Notes under the pieces: model-generated
Databases searched by the model: none
Seen by the model: the letters and a program-made list of their open reading frames with translations, nothing else
What the model was told of the DNA's origin: nothing
In this document: positions 26,204-36,300 of the stretch, piece after piece
Layout of the letters: every line of letters begins with the position of its first letter
Position numbering within the stretch: position 1 is the first letter of the stretch
Translations under genes and position numbers: made by a program
Source of the DNA: HK1 sp965215295
Lineage (GTDB): Bacteria; Pseudomonadota; Gammaproteobacteria; HK1
Direction: 5' to 3'
NCBI GenBank assembly: GCA_965215295.1
Contig: OZ244045.1
Coordinates: forward strand, 3,472,001-3,536,000
Length of the DNA stretch: 64,000 nt

Positions 26204-28990
26204 ATGAGGGCATGTCGTCTGGCGATGGCCGCCACCTTGGCGGTCCTGTTGGGAGGCTGCGGCGGAGGGGGGGGAGCTTCGCCCGATCCGGAAATGCCCG
26301 ATCCGGAGATGCCCGAGCCGGAGATGCCCGAGCCGGAGATGCCCGAGCCCGATCCGCCAGCGGTTCTGTCACCGTTGCCCCCGCCGCCCGATCCCGGCCC
26401 GCCAGTGGACTCGCCATCGTCGCCACCGCCGATCGACGACCCGCTAGTGACGCCGCTACCGCCGGTCGACCCCGACCCGCCACCGTCGGACCCGCCACCG
26501 TCGGACCCGCCACCGTCGGACCCGCCACCGTCGGACCCGCCACCGTCGGACCCGCCACCGTCGGACCCGCCACCGTCGGACCCGCCACCATCGGACCCGC
26601 CACCATCGGACCCGCCACCGTCGGACCCGCCACCGTCGGACCCGCCACCGTCGGACCCGCCACCGTCGGACCCGCCACCATCGGACCCGCCACCGTCGGA
26701 CCCGCCGGTGATGCCGCCGCCGAGCGGGGTACGTCAGCCACGCTCCGGTGAGGTCCTGGAGCCTCCGTCCCCCGCCGACCCGTCGAGTGCGGCGGCATGG
26801 GAAACGTCCGAGTACCAGTTCGGAGGGTACTTCTATGCCGGCAACGGCAACCAGGGCCTGCCCGTCGGTAGTCGTCATTCCCTGATCCGGGCCAGCGCGG
26901 GATATGCCGCGCGTGTCACCGGGGAACCGGGAGGCGGCGGCATTACGGTGGCAGTGGTGGATGATGGCGTCGATTTCAGCCACCCGGACCTGGATGGCGA
27001 AGGATTCGCTTTTTTCGAGGATCAGCTACGCTTCCAGCACGGCACCGCCGTCGCCGGCGTCATCGCCGCGCGTCGCGACGGCCAAGGGATGCACGGCGTC
27101 GCGTACAACGCGAATCTGGTCAGCGTCGGCGTCGGCTTGTCCTTCGATGAAACCGCGGCGGGTATCGCGTCCGCAGCGGGTCTGACGAGAACCTACGGGA
27201 ATTTCGGCTCCGATCCCGCGGCGAGTTCCCACATCGTGAACATCAGCCGTGGCGCCATCAACAATCCTTCCGTACCTCAATTTACGAGCGTCATGCGGGA
27301 CGCTGCCGAGGCGGGCAGGATCATGGTCGTCTCCCTCGGGAATTGCGGGGCGGGAGGACCGGATTGCTCGAACAATGGCGGCACCGACGACGGTCTCGGA
27401 CCCACGGGCGCACCGGCGGCCAACGTGGGCGATCCCGGCATCGCCGGTTTCGGGATCGCGGTCGGGTCGCTCGACGAAGACGGCGCCGGGCGCGCCGCAC
27501 ACAGCAACACATGCGGTTCCGTGAGCCGGTACTGCATCTTCGCGCCGGGGGAAAACGTACCGACGACGAGTCCCGGTGGTGAATACAACGTCGCGACGGG
27601 AACCTCGTTTGCAGCGCCGTATGTCGCCGGGGCGGCGGCGGTGGTGTGGGGTGCGTTCCCCAACAAGTCGGGCGACGAGATCGTTGCCCGCCTGCTCGAT
27701 ACGGCGGACAGCAGCGGCGTATTCGGCGATGCCGCAACATACGGCCAGGGGAAGCTGGATCTCGGCGCTGCGATGAACCCGGTCGGTTTCACGAGCCTGT
27801 CCGTCGAAGGCCTGGGCATGGTTCCGGTGGCGGACAGCTTCGTCGATCTCCCGCCGGGTTTCGGCGTGGAACACGCCGCCGCCGCCCTGTCCGACGCCGT
27901 GGTCCACGACGAGCAGATGTTTCCCTTCTACCAGGACCTCTCCCCGGCGTTTCGTCCGCGTGGGAACGTTTCGGCGACGAGCGCGCTGGACGACTTCCTG
28001 TCGTCGCTCGGCCGCTCGTCACGAGTATCGCTGCCGAGCGGCAAGGCGTCGTTCGCGTTCACCATGGCCGACGACCCGCTCGACCGGGAGGGTGATCGAG
28101 ACCTGTCCTCGCGGACCGGCGAGATGGAGACCTGGCGCCTGCGGCTTCGGCCGACGGAGGGCTTGGCGATCGGGTTCGGAAGCGGGCTGGACGCGACCGG
28201 TTCTTCGAACGAATTCGTTGCCGGGCGCGTGTACCGAACGATGTTGCGGGACGGCATCGGCCCGTTTGCGGCGTTCGCGGGGGCGGGCTCCGCCCTGGGC
28301 GCCGACTGGCGGCTCGATGATGCGACGTCGTTCGATTTCGTCGGCAAGGAGGGCACGGGGCGCTTGGGGTCGTCTCATGCGTTGCTGACCTCGTTCGGGG
28401 TGACGCATCGGCTCGACGACGGGCTGATGCTGGGCGCGCGTTACGGCGCCTTGCGCGAGGACGGCTCGCTGCTGGGCATCCATCCGAGCGGCGCCTTCGG
28501 CAGCGTTTCCGGGGTGTCGACCCGATTCGTCGACATGAGCGCGGCCAAGCGGGTGGGGAAGGGTCTGACCCTGTTCGGGGGCGCCAGCTTCGGATGGACC
28601 GGAAGCCGGGCGCAAGGCGGGCCCTCCCTGGTCTCGGAATGGGAAGGGTCGCAGGCGGAGTCGCTCCTGGTCGGCGGCGAGCTCGAGGGGTTGTGGCTGC
28701 CGTCGGACCAACTGGTCGTGACCGCATCGTTGCCGTTCCGGGCGCGCAAGGCGGCGGTGCGTGTCGAGGTCCCGGTCGAGGAGGTCGCGGACGGCGTCGT
28801 GCGCCGCGAGACGCGAACGATCGACCTGACGCCGACCGGGCGCGAAGCCCGGCTCCAGTTCGCATACGGTACCGGCGATCGCGGAGGCGTCTCGCTGTCC
28901 GTCGGGGGATACCTGCGCTTCCGGCCCGACCACGATGCATCGGCGGACTCCGAGCTCGGGCTGGCGGCCAAGGTGGGCGTGGACTTCTGA
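26204..28990 (+). CDS. Subtilisin-like (S8) autotransporter lipoprotein with proline-rich stalk
   Basis: 928 residues. The N-terminus is a lipoprotein signal (LAVLLGGCGGGGG). Then come four 15-bp-coded PEMPE/PDPEM units, a Pro-rich linker and 15 PPPSD units (about 90-166). The S8 peptidase follows with Asp about 253 (AVVDDGVDF), His about 279 (FQHGTAVAG) and Ser about 468 (GTSFAAPYVAG). The C-terminal 300 residues or so alternate hydrophobic and polar residues like an autotransporter beta-barrel and end in VGVDF, with the terminal Phe expected for Bam-dependent insertion. It is probably a surface or released protease. The lipobox before an autotransporter fold is as in some secreted subtilases. 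A gene for a small lipoprotein follows after 13 bases. Confidence 0.85.
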   Translation: MRACRLAMAATLAVLLGGCGGGGGASPDPEMPDPEMPEPEMPEPEMPEPDPPAVLSPLPPPPDPGPPVDSPSSPPPIDDPLVTPLPPVDPDPPPSDPPPSDPPPSDPPPSDPPPSDPPPSDPPPSDPPPSDPPPSDPPPSDPPPSDPPPSDPPPSDPPPSDPPPSDPPVMPPPSGVRQPRSGEVLEPPSPADPSSAAAWETSEYQFGGYFYAGNGNQGLPVGSRHSLIRASAGYAARVTGEPGGGGITVAVVDDGVDFSHPDLDGEGFAFFEDQLRFQHGTAVAGVIAARRDGQGMHGVAYNANLVSVGVGLSFDETAAGIASAAGLTRTYGNFGSDPAASSHIVNISRGAINNPSVPQFTSVMRDAAEAGRIMVVSLGNCGAGGPDCSNNGGTDDGLGPTGAPAANVGDPGIAGFGIAVGSLDEDGAGRAAHSNTCGSVSRYCIFAPGENVPTTSPGGEYNVATGTSFAAPYVAGAAAVVWGAFPNKSGDEIVARLLDTADSSGVFGDAATYGQGKLDLGAAMNPVGFTSLSVEGLGMVPVADSFVDLPPGFGVEHAAAALSDAVVHDEQMFPFYQDLSPAFRPRGNVSATSALDDFLSSLGRSSRVSLPSGKASFAFTMADDPLDREGDRDLSSRTGEMETWRLRLRPTEGLAIGFGSGLDATGSSNEFVAGRVYRTMLRDGIGPFAAFAGAGSALGADWRLDDATSFDFVGKEGTGRLGSSHALLTSFGVTHRLDDGLMLGARYGALREDGSLLGIHPSGAFGSVSGVSTRFVDMSAAKRVGKGLTLFGGASFGWTGSRAQGGPSLVSEWEGSQAESLLVGGELEGLWLPSDQLVVTASLPFRARKAAVRVEVPVEEVADGVVRRETRTIDLTPTGREARLQFAYGTGDRGGVSLSVGGYLRFRPDHDASADSELGLAAKVGVDF
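26474..26703 (+). repeat. 15-bp minisatellite, 15 copies, coding PPPSD in the protease stalk
   Basis: CCGCCACCGTCGGAC repeats 15 times with only an occasional G-to-A change (CCATCGGAC), so the copies are almost identical. The period of 15 preserves the frame. A shorter 15-bp run coding PEMPE lies just before it at about 26281-26345. Confidence 0.95.
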
Positions 28991-29003
28991 GGAGGGCGCG
29001 GCG

Positions 29004-29324
29004 ATGCGCCTCGTCGACCTTCCGGTGGTGATATCGCTCGCCGCGCTGGCTGCCTGCCACGGCGAAACGATGGGCGGAAATGGCGATGCGGGGGCGTCGT
29101 CGCCGGCTCCGCCGCCGGGCGCCATCCGTCTGGCGGACGACTACTACATGGCGCCACGCGGCGCCGACCACGACGGTTGTCCGAGCTATTCGCCCTGGTC
29201 GGGGCAAAGCGCGGTACCCGCCGCGATCTACTACCGCAAGGCCGACGGCAGCTTCACGCTGTACAGGTCGGATGCGGACTGCGGAGAACGGCCGATACGG
29301 CAAGGGACCGGCGAGGAGTCATAG
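29004..29324 (+). CDS. Small putative lipoprotein following the subtilase
   Basis: 106 residues from the ATG at 29004, preceded by GGAGGG. The signal MRLVDLPVVISLAALAACHG has a lipobox with Cys at about 18. The mature part has two further Cys (DGCPSYSPW and DADCGERP) that may pair, and a centre IYYRKADGSFTLYRSDADCG. I do not recognise the family. It starts 13 bases after the protease stop, so it is probably co-expressed and may assist or inhibit the protease; that is inference from position only. Confidence 0.6.
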   Translation: MRLVDLPVVISLAALAACHGETMGGNGDAGASSPAPPPGAIRLADDYYMAPRGADHDGCPSYSPWSGQSAVPAAIYYRKADGSFTLYRSDADCGERPIRQGTGEES

Positions 29325-29433
29325 TGCTTCCTTACGAAACCGTCCAGCGGCGCATCTTCGGGCGGCTCGTCCGTGCCGGCGTGTACGACGCCGACGGCTC
29401 CCCGCCGGCGGAACTCGAGGCATTACGACCGAC

Positions 29434-30345
29434 ATGACGCAGCAGGACATCACCCGCCGATTCTCGGACCCGCGTCCGATCATCCTCGACGGCGCGACCA
29501 GCACCGAGCTGGAGCGCCGGGGAGTGCCGATGGACCCCGTGGCGTGGAGCGGGACGGCCGCGCTCACCCATCCCGGCATCCTGCGCGACCTGCACGCCGA
29601 GTACCTGCGCGCCGGGGCCGAGGTGATCATCGCCAACACCTACGCCGCGGCGCCCCACCATCTCGCGGCGGCGGGGTTCGGCGAGCGGGCGCGCGAGATC
29701 AACGTCCGCTCGGTGGAACTCGCGCGGGAGGCGCGCGACGCGGCGGCGGACGGGCCGGCGTGGGTCGCGGGGTCGCTGTCGCTGATGGCGCCCGGGTTTC
29801 GCGCGGCGAACCGTCCGGGGCCGGCGGAGCATGCGGAGCGGCTCCGCGTGCAGGCGTCGTGGCTCGCCGAGGCCGGCGTCGATCTCCTGGCGCTGGAGAT
29901 GCTGCGCGACATCGAGTGGAGCACCGCCGCGCTGGACGCGGCCCTCTCGGTGGGGCTGCCGGTGTGGGCCGGGTTCAGTTGCGAGGTCGACGACGCGGGC
30001 GCGCTCGTGACCCAGGGGTCGGTGGCCGGACCGATGCCGCTCGCGGAGGTCCTGCGCGCGGTGACCGGCCGCGGCGAAGCGCTGGTCGCCATCATGCACT
30101 CGGAGATCGAGGACACCGACCCCGGACTCGACTGCGCGCGGGGCGTGTGCGGGGCGCCGCTCGGGGCGTGGCCGAACAGCGGGCACTTCGAGCCGCCGCA
30201 CTGGCAGTTCGACGACGTGGCGGCGCCCGAGGCGTTCGCCGCGACGGCGGCGCGGTGGGTGGAGGAAGGGGTGAAGGTGGTCGGCGGGTGCTGCGGGCTC
30301 GGGCCGGAGCACGTTCGCGCGATGGCCGAGCGCCTGCGCGGCTGA
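29434..30345 (+). CDS. Homocysteine S-methyltransferase-like protein
   Basis: 303 residues, TIM-barrel Hcy-binding domain. It begins ILDGATSTELERRGVPMD and ends with the zinc dyad VVGGCCGLGPEHVRAM. In MmuM-type enzymes a third zinc Cys lies in a (V)NC motif about 60-70 residues earlier; the corresponding place reads VAIMHSEIEDTD, with no Cys. The expected role is methyl transfer from S-methylmethionine or another donor to homocysteine, but the missing ligand leaves the substrate open. The gene stands alone and is convergent, with a 34-base gap, to the large autotransporter gene. Confidence 0.75.
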   Translation: MTQQDITRRFSDPRPIILDGATSTELERRGVPMDPVAWSGTAALTHPGILRDLHAEYLRAGAEVIIANTYAAAPHHLAAAGFGERAREINVRSVELAREARDAAADGPAWVAGSLSLMAPGFRAANRPGPAEHAERLRVQASWLAEAGVDLLALEMLRDIEWSTAALDAALSVGLPVWAGFSCEVDDAGALVTQGSVAGPMPLAEVLRAVTGRGEALVAIMHSEIEDTDPGLDCARGVCGAPLGAWPNSGHFEPPHWQFDDVAAPEAFAATAARWVEEGVKVVGGCCGLGPEHVRAMAERLRG

Positions 30346-30379
30346 TCCGGTCCACCGCCCGGGGGATCGGCCCGACTCC

Positions 30380-33300
30380 CTACCAGCGTATCGTCGCCCG
30401 CATGCCCACCCCGTGCTCGGGCACATTGTCGTTCGCGTCCTCGCGCCGCGTCGCCTCCACACGGAAAGCGAAGGAGCCGGTGTTGCGGCCCTCGCGCGTC
30501 AGACGCCAACCGAGACTGTAGTCGCGCCCGCTCTCCGACACCCCGAAGCCAAGCTCCGGCGTCCCCGTGAAGCGACCGCCGAAGGCGGAAAGGCCGTAGC
30601 CGGCCCGGACCTCCAGACTGCGACGCCCAAGAGGATCCGCCGCCCCCGTGCCATCGTCGGCCCCACCAAGCTCCGCCATGGTGTCGCGTCCGTAGAGCGC
30701 GTCCACGCCGCCGGTCGCCGACGCACCCACGGTCTGGCGGAGACTCAGGCTCAGCCCCCGGTCCGAGGACGGGGACGGGTCGAACGCGAGCGAGCCCGAG
30801 AAACCAACCTCCCGGAAGTCCGACGCCTCATGGCCGAGAAGCCCGCGACCCTGCAGGTCCGCCGTCACCCCCGAGGACGGAGCGGCGTAGGCAACACCGG
30901 CGCCCATCTCCACGCCGAACCCGGTCTCCGCGTCGCCTCCGTCATGGCGCGCCCCGATCCCGAACGAGGGCGTCAGCGTCCCCCTGCCCTCCGAACGGAA
31001 CGCGCGCGTGCCCTCCAGACCCAGCCGCAGCCGCGTCACCTCGGTATCGGTCGCCTCCAGCATCCCGCCACCGCCGTCACCCCCCACCTCCTCCGAGGCG
31101 CTGCGCACGATCAGACCGTCCGTCTTCGCCGCCAGCTCGAAGCCGCCTTCCGCCGGCGCCTCCACGAGCACGCCGCGCAGCCCCGCCGCCGCCATCGCGA
31201 GGTCCATGTCCGTCTCGATCCGGGCCTGGCCCTCGGGCTCCAGCGTCAGCGTCCCCTGGCCGTAGCCCGCAACGCCCCACGCCGTTACCCGGTCGTTCAG
31301 CGCCCCCCGGCCCCAGGGATACAGACCGGTCAATGACGACGAGACCGTGCCGGCGCCCTGGCCGCGGTAGTCGCCCTCGCCCCGGCTGTGACCCACCATC
31401 AGACCCGCAGCCCAGTCGGCTCGCGCCCAGTCGGCTCCCAGCAGGCCCGTCGCCACCTCCCCGTCCACCGAGAGATCGCCGTCCCGGCCGTCGAAGCCCG
31501 TCACCACGCCCCGGCCCCAGACCGAGACGAAACCGCCCTCCGCCGTCCCCTCCGTCCGCGCGAACGACGTCCCGGTCAGCAGCTCGCGGCCGCTTATCGT
31601 CAGCAGCCCCGCCAGATCGGTCGCGGCCTCCGCCCCGGAGTCACGGGACGCCGCCTCGTCGAACGCCCCGGCCGCCCCGACACGCCGACCGACAATCGAG
31701 ACCTCCACCCCCGCTTGGCGGGCCGTGGTCATCCGCGCCTCCACCGCGTCGAGCACCTGCCCGGCCACCGTGCGCCCGAAACGCCCGAGCCACGCCCGAG
31801 GCATCGCGTCGGTGTTCACGATGGTCCCCGTCGCCGTGCCGTCCGCAATCGTCGCTCCGAACGGGCGCGACAGCGTGAGCGTCATCGTCTCCTCGCCCTC
31901 GTCGTGCGCGTCCTCCAGCACCGCGACGTGCACCGTCTTCACCGTCTCGCCCGCCTCGAAGCGCACCACGCCCGACGCCGCCACGTAGTCCGCGCCCGCC
32001 GTCGCACTGCCGTCCGATGTCACATAGCGCACCGACACCGCCGACGGCCGCTCCTCGGACAACGTCACCCGGAAGGCGAGCGGCGTCCCCGCCGACTCGT
32101 TCACCCGCGCGTCCGCCACCGTCATCGCCGCCGACCCTGTCGGGGCATTCGGCTCGTCGTTGTCCAGCACGTCCACGCCGGCCGAGCCCGCGTCCGCGGC
32201 CACCGCGTAGCCGCGACCCTCGCCCGCGGCCACCGTCGCCGTCACGCGGCCGTCGGCCTCGGCCGTCGAGTCATCCTCGGTCGCAACCCGCAGCCGCGTC
32301 TCCGTCTCGTTCTCACCGAACGCCACCGCCGTCGGCGCGGTCCCGGCGAGCACGCTGCCGGCCTCGCTCACGTCCACCGCCACCGTCAGCGGCACCGACG
32401 CGTCGTCCGTGCTGCGCGTCAGCACGAACACCGCGTCCTCGCCTTCCGTGACCGCGTCCGCCTCCGCCGCAATCGTCACGACCGACCCGCCGACCCTCAT
32501 CTTGAAGGTGCGCGTGACGGTGGTGGGCGGGTCGGCCGCGTCCGTGGCGCCATAGGTCATTCGGGTGACGCCGGGGGCGGTCGGCGTGCCGGACAGCGCA
32601 CCGGTGCTCCCGTCGAAGGACAGCCCGGCCGGCAAGGGGGCCAAGGTGTAGGTGTAGGGTCCGGTGCCGCCGGTGGCCGCCGGCAGGGTCAGGTCGACGG
32701 TGTCGCCGACCTCGTACCCGAGCTTGGCCGGGGCGCTCAAGGTCATCGACGACCCCGCCCTGATGCGTATCTTGAGGGGGTGCTTGCTGGCGGCGAAGAA
32801 GCCGGCCGCGTCTCTCGCCCCGTAGCGGAGCTGGCTGAACCCGGGGGCGGTCGGCGTGCCGGACAGCCGGCGGGTGTTTCCGTCGAAGGACAGCCCCGCC
32901 GGCAAGGAGCTCCCGTCGTAGGGGAAGGACCAGTCGGCCCCCAAGGGGGCCAGGGCGTAGGTGTAGGGCCCGGTGCTGCCGGTGGCCGCCGGCAGGGTCA
33001 GGTCGACGGTGTCGCCGACCTCGTAGACGAGCCGGGCCGGGGTGCTCAAGGTTATCGATGACGACCGCTTGCGCTTCTTGATGCGCATGGTGAAGGTTCG
33101 CGTGACGGTGGCGGGCGGATTGGCCGCGTCCGTGGCGCCATAGGTCACTCGGGTGACTCCGGGGGCAGTCGGCGTGCCGGACAGCGTGCGGGTGCTCTCG
33201 TCGAAGGACAGCCCGGCCGGCAAGGGGGCCAGGGTGTAGGCATACGGCCCGGTGCCGCCGTTGGCGGCCGGCAGGGTCAGGTCGACGGTGTCGCCGGCCC

Positions 33301-36300
33301 CGTAGCGCACCGCTTTCGACGGGACGTTCAGGGTCAGTCTCGGCTCCTTGCTCTTCTTGATGCGCAGGTTGAAGGTGCGCGTGACGGTGGCGGGCGGGTC
33401 GGCCGCGTCCGTGGCGCCATAGGTCACCAGGGTGACCCCGGGAACGGTCGGCGTGCCGGACAGCGTGCGGGTGCTCCCGTCGAAGGACAGCCCGGCCGGC
33501 AAGGGGGCCAGGGTGTAGGCGTACGGCCCGGTGCCGCCGTTGGCGGCCGGCAGGGTCAGGTCGACGGTGTCGCCGGCCCCGTAGCGCACCGCTTTCGACG
33601 GGACGTTCAAGGTCAGCGCTCTCGGCTGCTCGAGCGGCGGGTCGCCGCCGATGACCGGCGTGTCGCTCGCCTCGATCGCGCCCGTGGCCGTGTCGTCGGC
33701 GAGGGTCGCGGCCGAGGACGGCTGGGGATTGGAGAGCGTGACCTCGACCGTCTCCTTCTCCTCCTGGATGTCGTCGTCCACCAGGTCGAGCGTGATGTTC
33801 GCGGAAGTCTCGCCCGGCTGGAAGGTCACGGTGCCCGAGGTCGTCCCGGTGTAGTCTGCGGCCTGCGCCGAGACGGGCGTGATCGCGTAGTCGACGGAGA
33901 CCGCCTGCCAGCTTGCCGGACTCAGGGTCACCGGGAACACCAGATCGTCGCTCTCGGAAGCCGAGGCGTCGGCGACGCTGAGCGCGGGCGTGGCTTCGTT
34001 GTCGCTCACACCGGCTTCGGCCTGCGCCGGCGTGCCGAGGTCGTAGGCGTCGCCGTCGGTCAGCGTCAACGTCAGCGTGGCGTCGGGTTCGTCGGTCTGG
34101 TCGTCCGTCGTCGGGACCGCCACCGTGGCCGTGGTCGAGTTCGCCCCGAAGGTGGCCGAGGTCGGCGGGACGCCGGCCAGCATCGAGCCGCCGCCCGTCA
34201 CCGCGAAGGTCACGACGAGCGTCCCGGAAACGTCCGTGCCCGACCGCGTCAGCGTGAACCTCGCGTCCTCGCCTTCCGTCACGTCGCCCTCGGAGACGAT
34301 CGTGACCACCGGCAGGTCGTCGTCGTCCGTGATCGTCAGCGTCGCGTCGTCCGGGCCCGTGACCCCTTGGCTGTTCGTCGCCGTGCCCGACACCGTCACT
34401 GTCTTGTCGGGCGCGTCCGCGTCGTTGTCCGTGGCCGTGATCGTCACCGAGCCCGTGCTCGTCAGGGAGTTGGCAGCGATCGTCAACCGGCTCCCGCTCA
34501 GCGTGTAGTCGTTCGCCACCGCCGGCGACACCGGCGCCGCCGACACCGTCACCGTCGTCGGCTGCGGCGAGGGTTTGTCCAGCGTGGCCGTCACCGTGCT
34601 CGTTCCGCCGTTCTCGCCGATCGAGGCCGGCGTCAGCACCAGCGTCACCGTCGGCGTCTCGTTCGCCACCGGCTGGCTCGAGAACGCCGCCGCCGCGTTC
34701 CCCTCCTCGTCCTGAAGCACCGACCCGCTCCCCGGCACCGCGTAGCTCACCGTCACCGTCTCGCCGGCGCCCACGGACGACGTCAGCGTCAACGTCACCG
34801 CCGACCCGCTCACCGTCACCGCGCTCACCGCGTGGCCCCCGGACACCGCGAACGCCGACGCGGCCGGCACGCTCGCCTCGTCCAGCGCCTCGTTCATCGT
34901 CACCGTCAGCACCCGGCCGTTCACCGATGCTCTGTCGAAGACCACCACCACCGGCGCTTCCGCGATCGTCCCGGAGAGGGCGCCGACCACCTCGCGGTTG
35001 CCGTCGCGATCAGCGAAACGCACCGTCACCCGCACCCGCTTGCCCTGGTCGTCCCCGACCGGCGTGTAGGTCCGCGACGTCGCGCCGGCGATGTCTTTCG
35101 GATTCGACACGCCGTCGGCGTCCACTCGCGTCCACTGGTAGGTGAACGACGGCGAGGACGGCAGGCCGTCGGCGTCCTCGATGCCGCCGGTTGCCGCCGT
35201 CAGCGTCTGGCCGACCTGCGCCGTGCCGCCCAGCGTCAGGCCCGTGGCAAACGTGTTGTCGGTGTTGTGGCTGGTCGTCTGCTCGTAACAGTCGTCATCG
35301 GTGTAGGCCACCTGCACCCGGAGCCGCCTGCCCTCGTCGTCTTCCGTCGGGGTGTAGGTCCGGGAGGTCTCGCCGGAAATGAGTTCCGAGTTCGTCCCGT
35401 CGTGGTCCGTCCGGAACCACTGGTAGGTGAACGACGAGGGCGACGAGGGCACGCCGTTTGCGTCGGCGATGGTCGTGGTGTCGGCCGTGAGCTCCACGCC
35501 GATCGTCTGGCTCCCCGTAATCGTCACCTTGCTCGTGGGCAAGTGGTTCCGCTCTCCGACGATCTCCGTGACGAACGTGTTCCTGGCGTTGCCGTCGGGG
35601 ATCCAGCCCTCGGCGCCGGGATTTCTCACGTCGGCGCTCAGCCCGCGCAGGAAAGCCCAGCCGCCCGGCGAGCACTGGTCGGTGTTCCCGGTGAAACCCA
35701 CGTCGCCGGCAGTGCCGCCGGTGGTTCTTGTGATGTCCACCGCTCTCCACTCGGGTCCGGTCCTGTTCGCCACCGACCACAGATACAGGTGGTACGTGGT
35801 GCTCGCATCGAGGACAGTGTTCGCGGGCGCGTCGAACCGGTACCTCCGTCCGCCCACGTTCGTGGGGGTCGCGAACTCGGCAAGCCGCCCGGCGAGCGCA
35901 GGCTCGTTGGTTATCGCGTGGACCGTGCCCGAATCCGGAACCGTCGGAGCGAAGGCCGGGGGGTTCGTGGGGTTCGGATTCGCCTTGCCCCGATACAGGT
36001 ACAGTTTCACATTGTTCAGCGTGAGGGGCATGGAGGTGAAGTGCAGAACGACGTTTCGGAGGGGGATGTTGCCGGATCCCGCAGGGGTCGTGAACGGTTG
36101 GGCAAGATGAAACGTGCTCTCGCTCGAAGCGGTGCCTTGCGTCGGGCCGTCCACGAAAAAGTTTCCGGTTCCGGAGACGGCGTTGCTGATGTGAACCTGC
36201 GCTTGGGCGGCCATCGGCGACATGGCCGCCATGGCGGCGGCGCACGGCAGGGCCAGGCAAGCCAGCCGCGCTCTCGCCGCCGGACCGGGGCGCCCCGTGC

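Noticed and set aside
29324..29437. 37-codon frame starting with GTG between the small lipoprotein and the methyltransferase-like gene
   Set aside because: It overlaps the previous stop but has no recognisable sequence and too little length to support a gene.
31300..36200. Long plus-strand frames opposite the giant autotransporter
   Set aside because: Antisense shadows with Arg/His/Pro-rich low-complexity translation.
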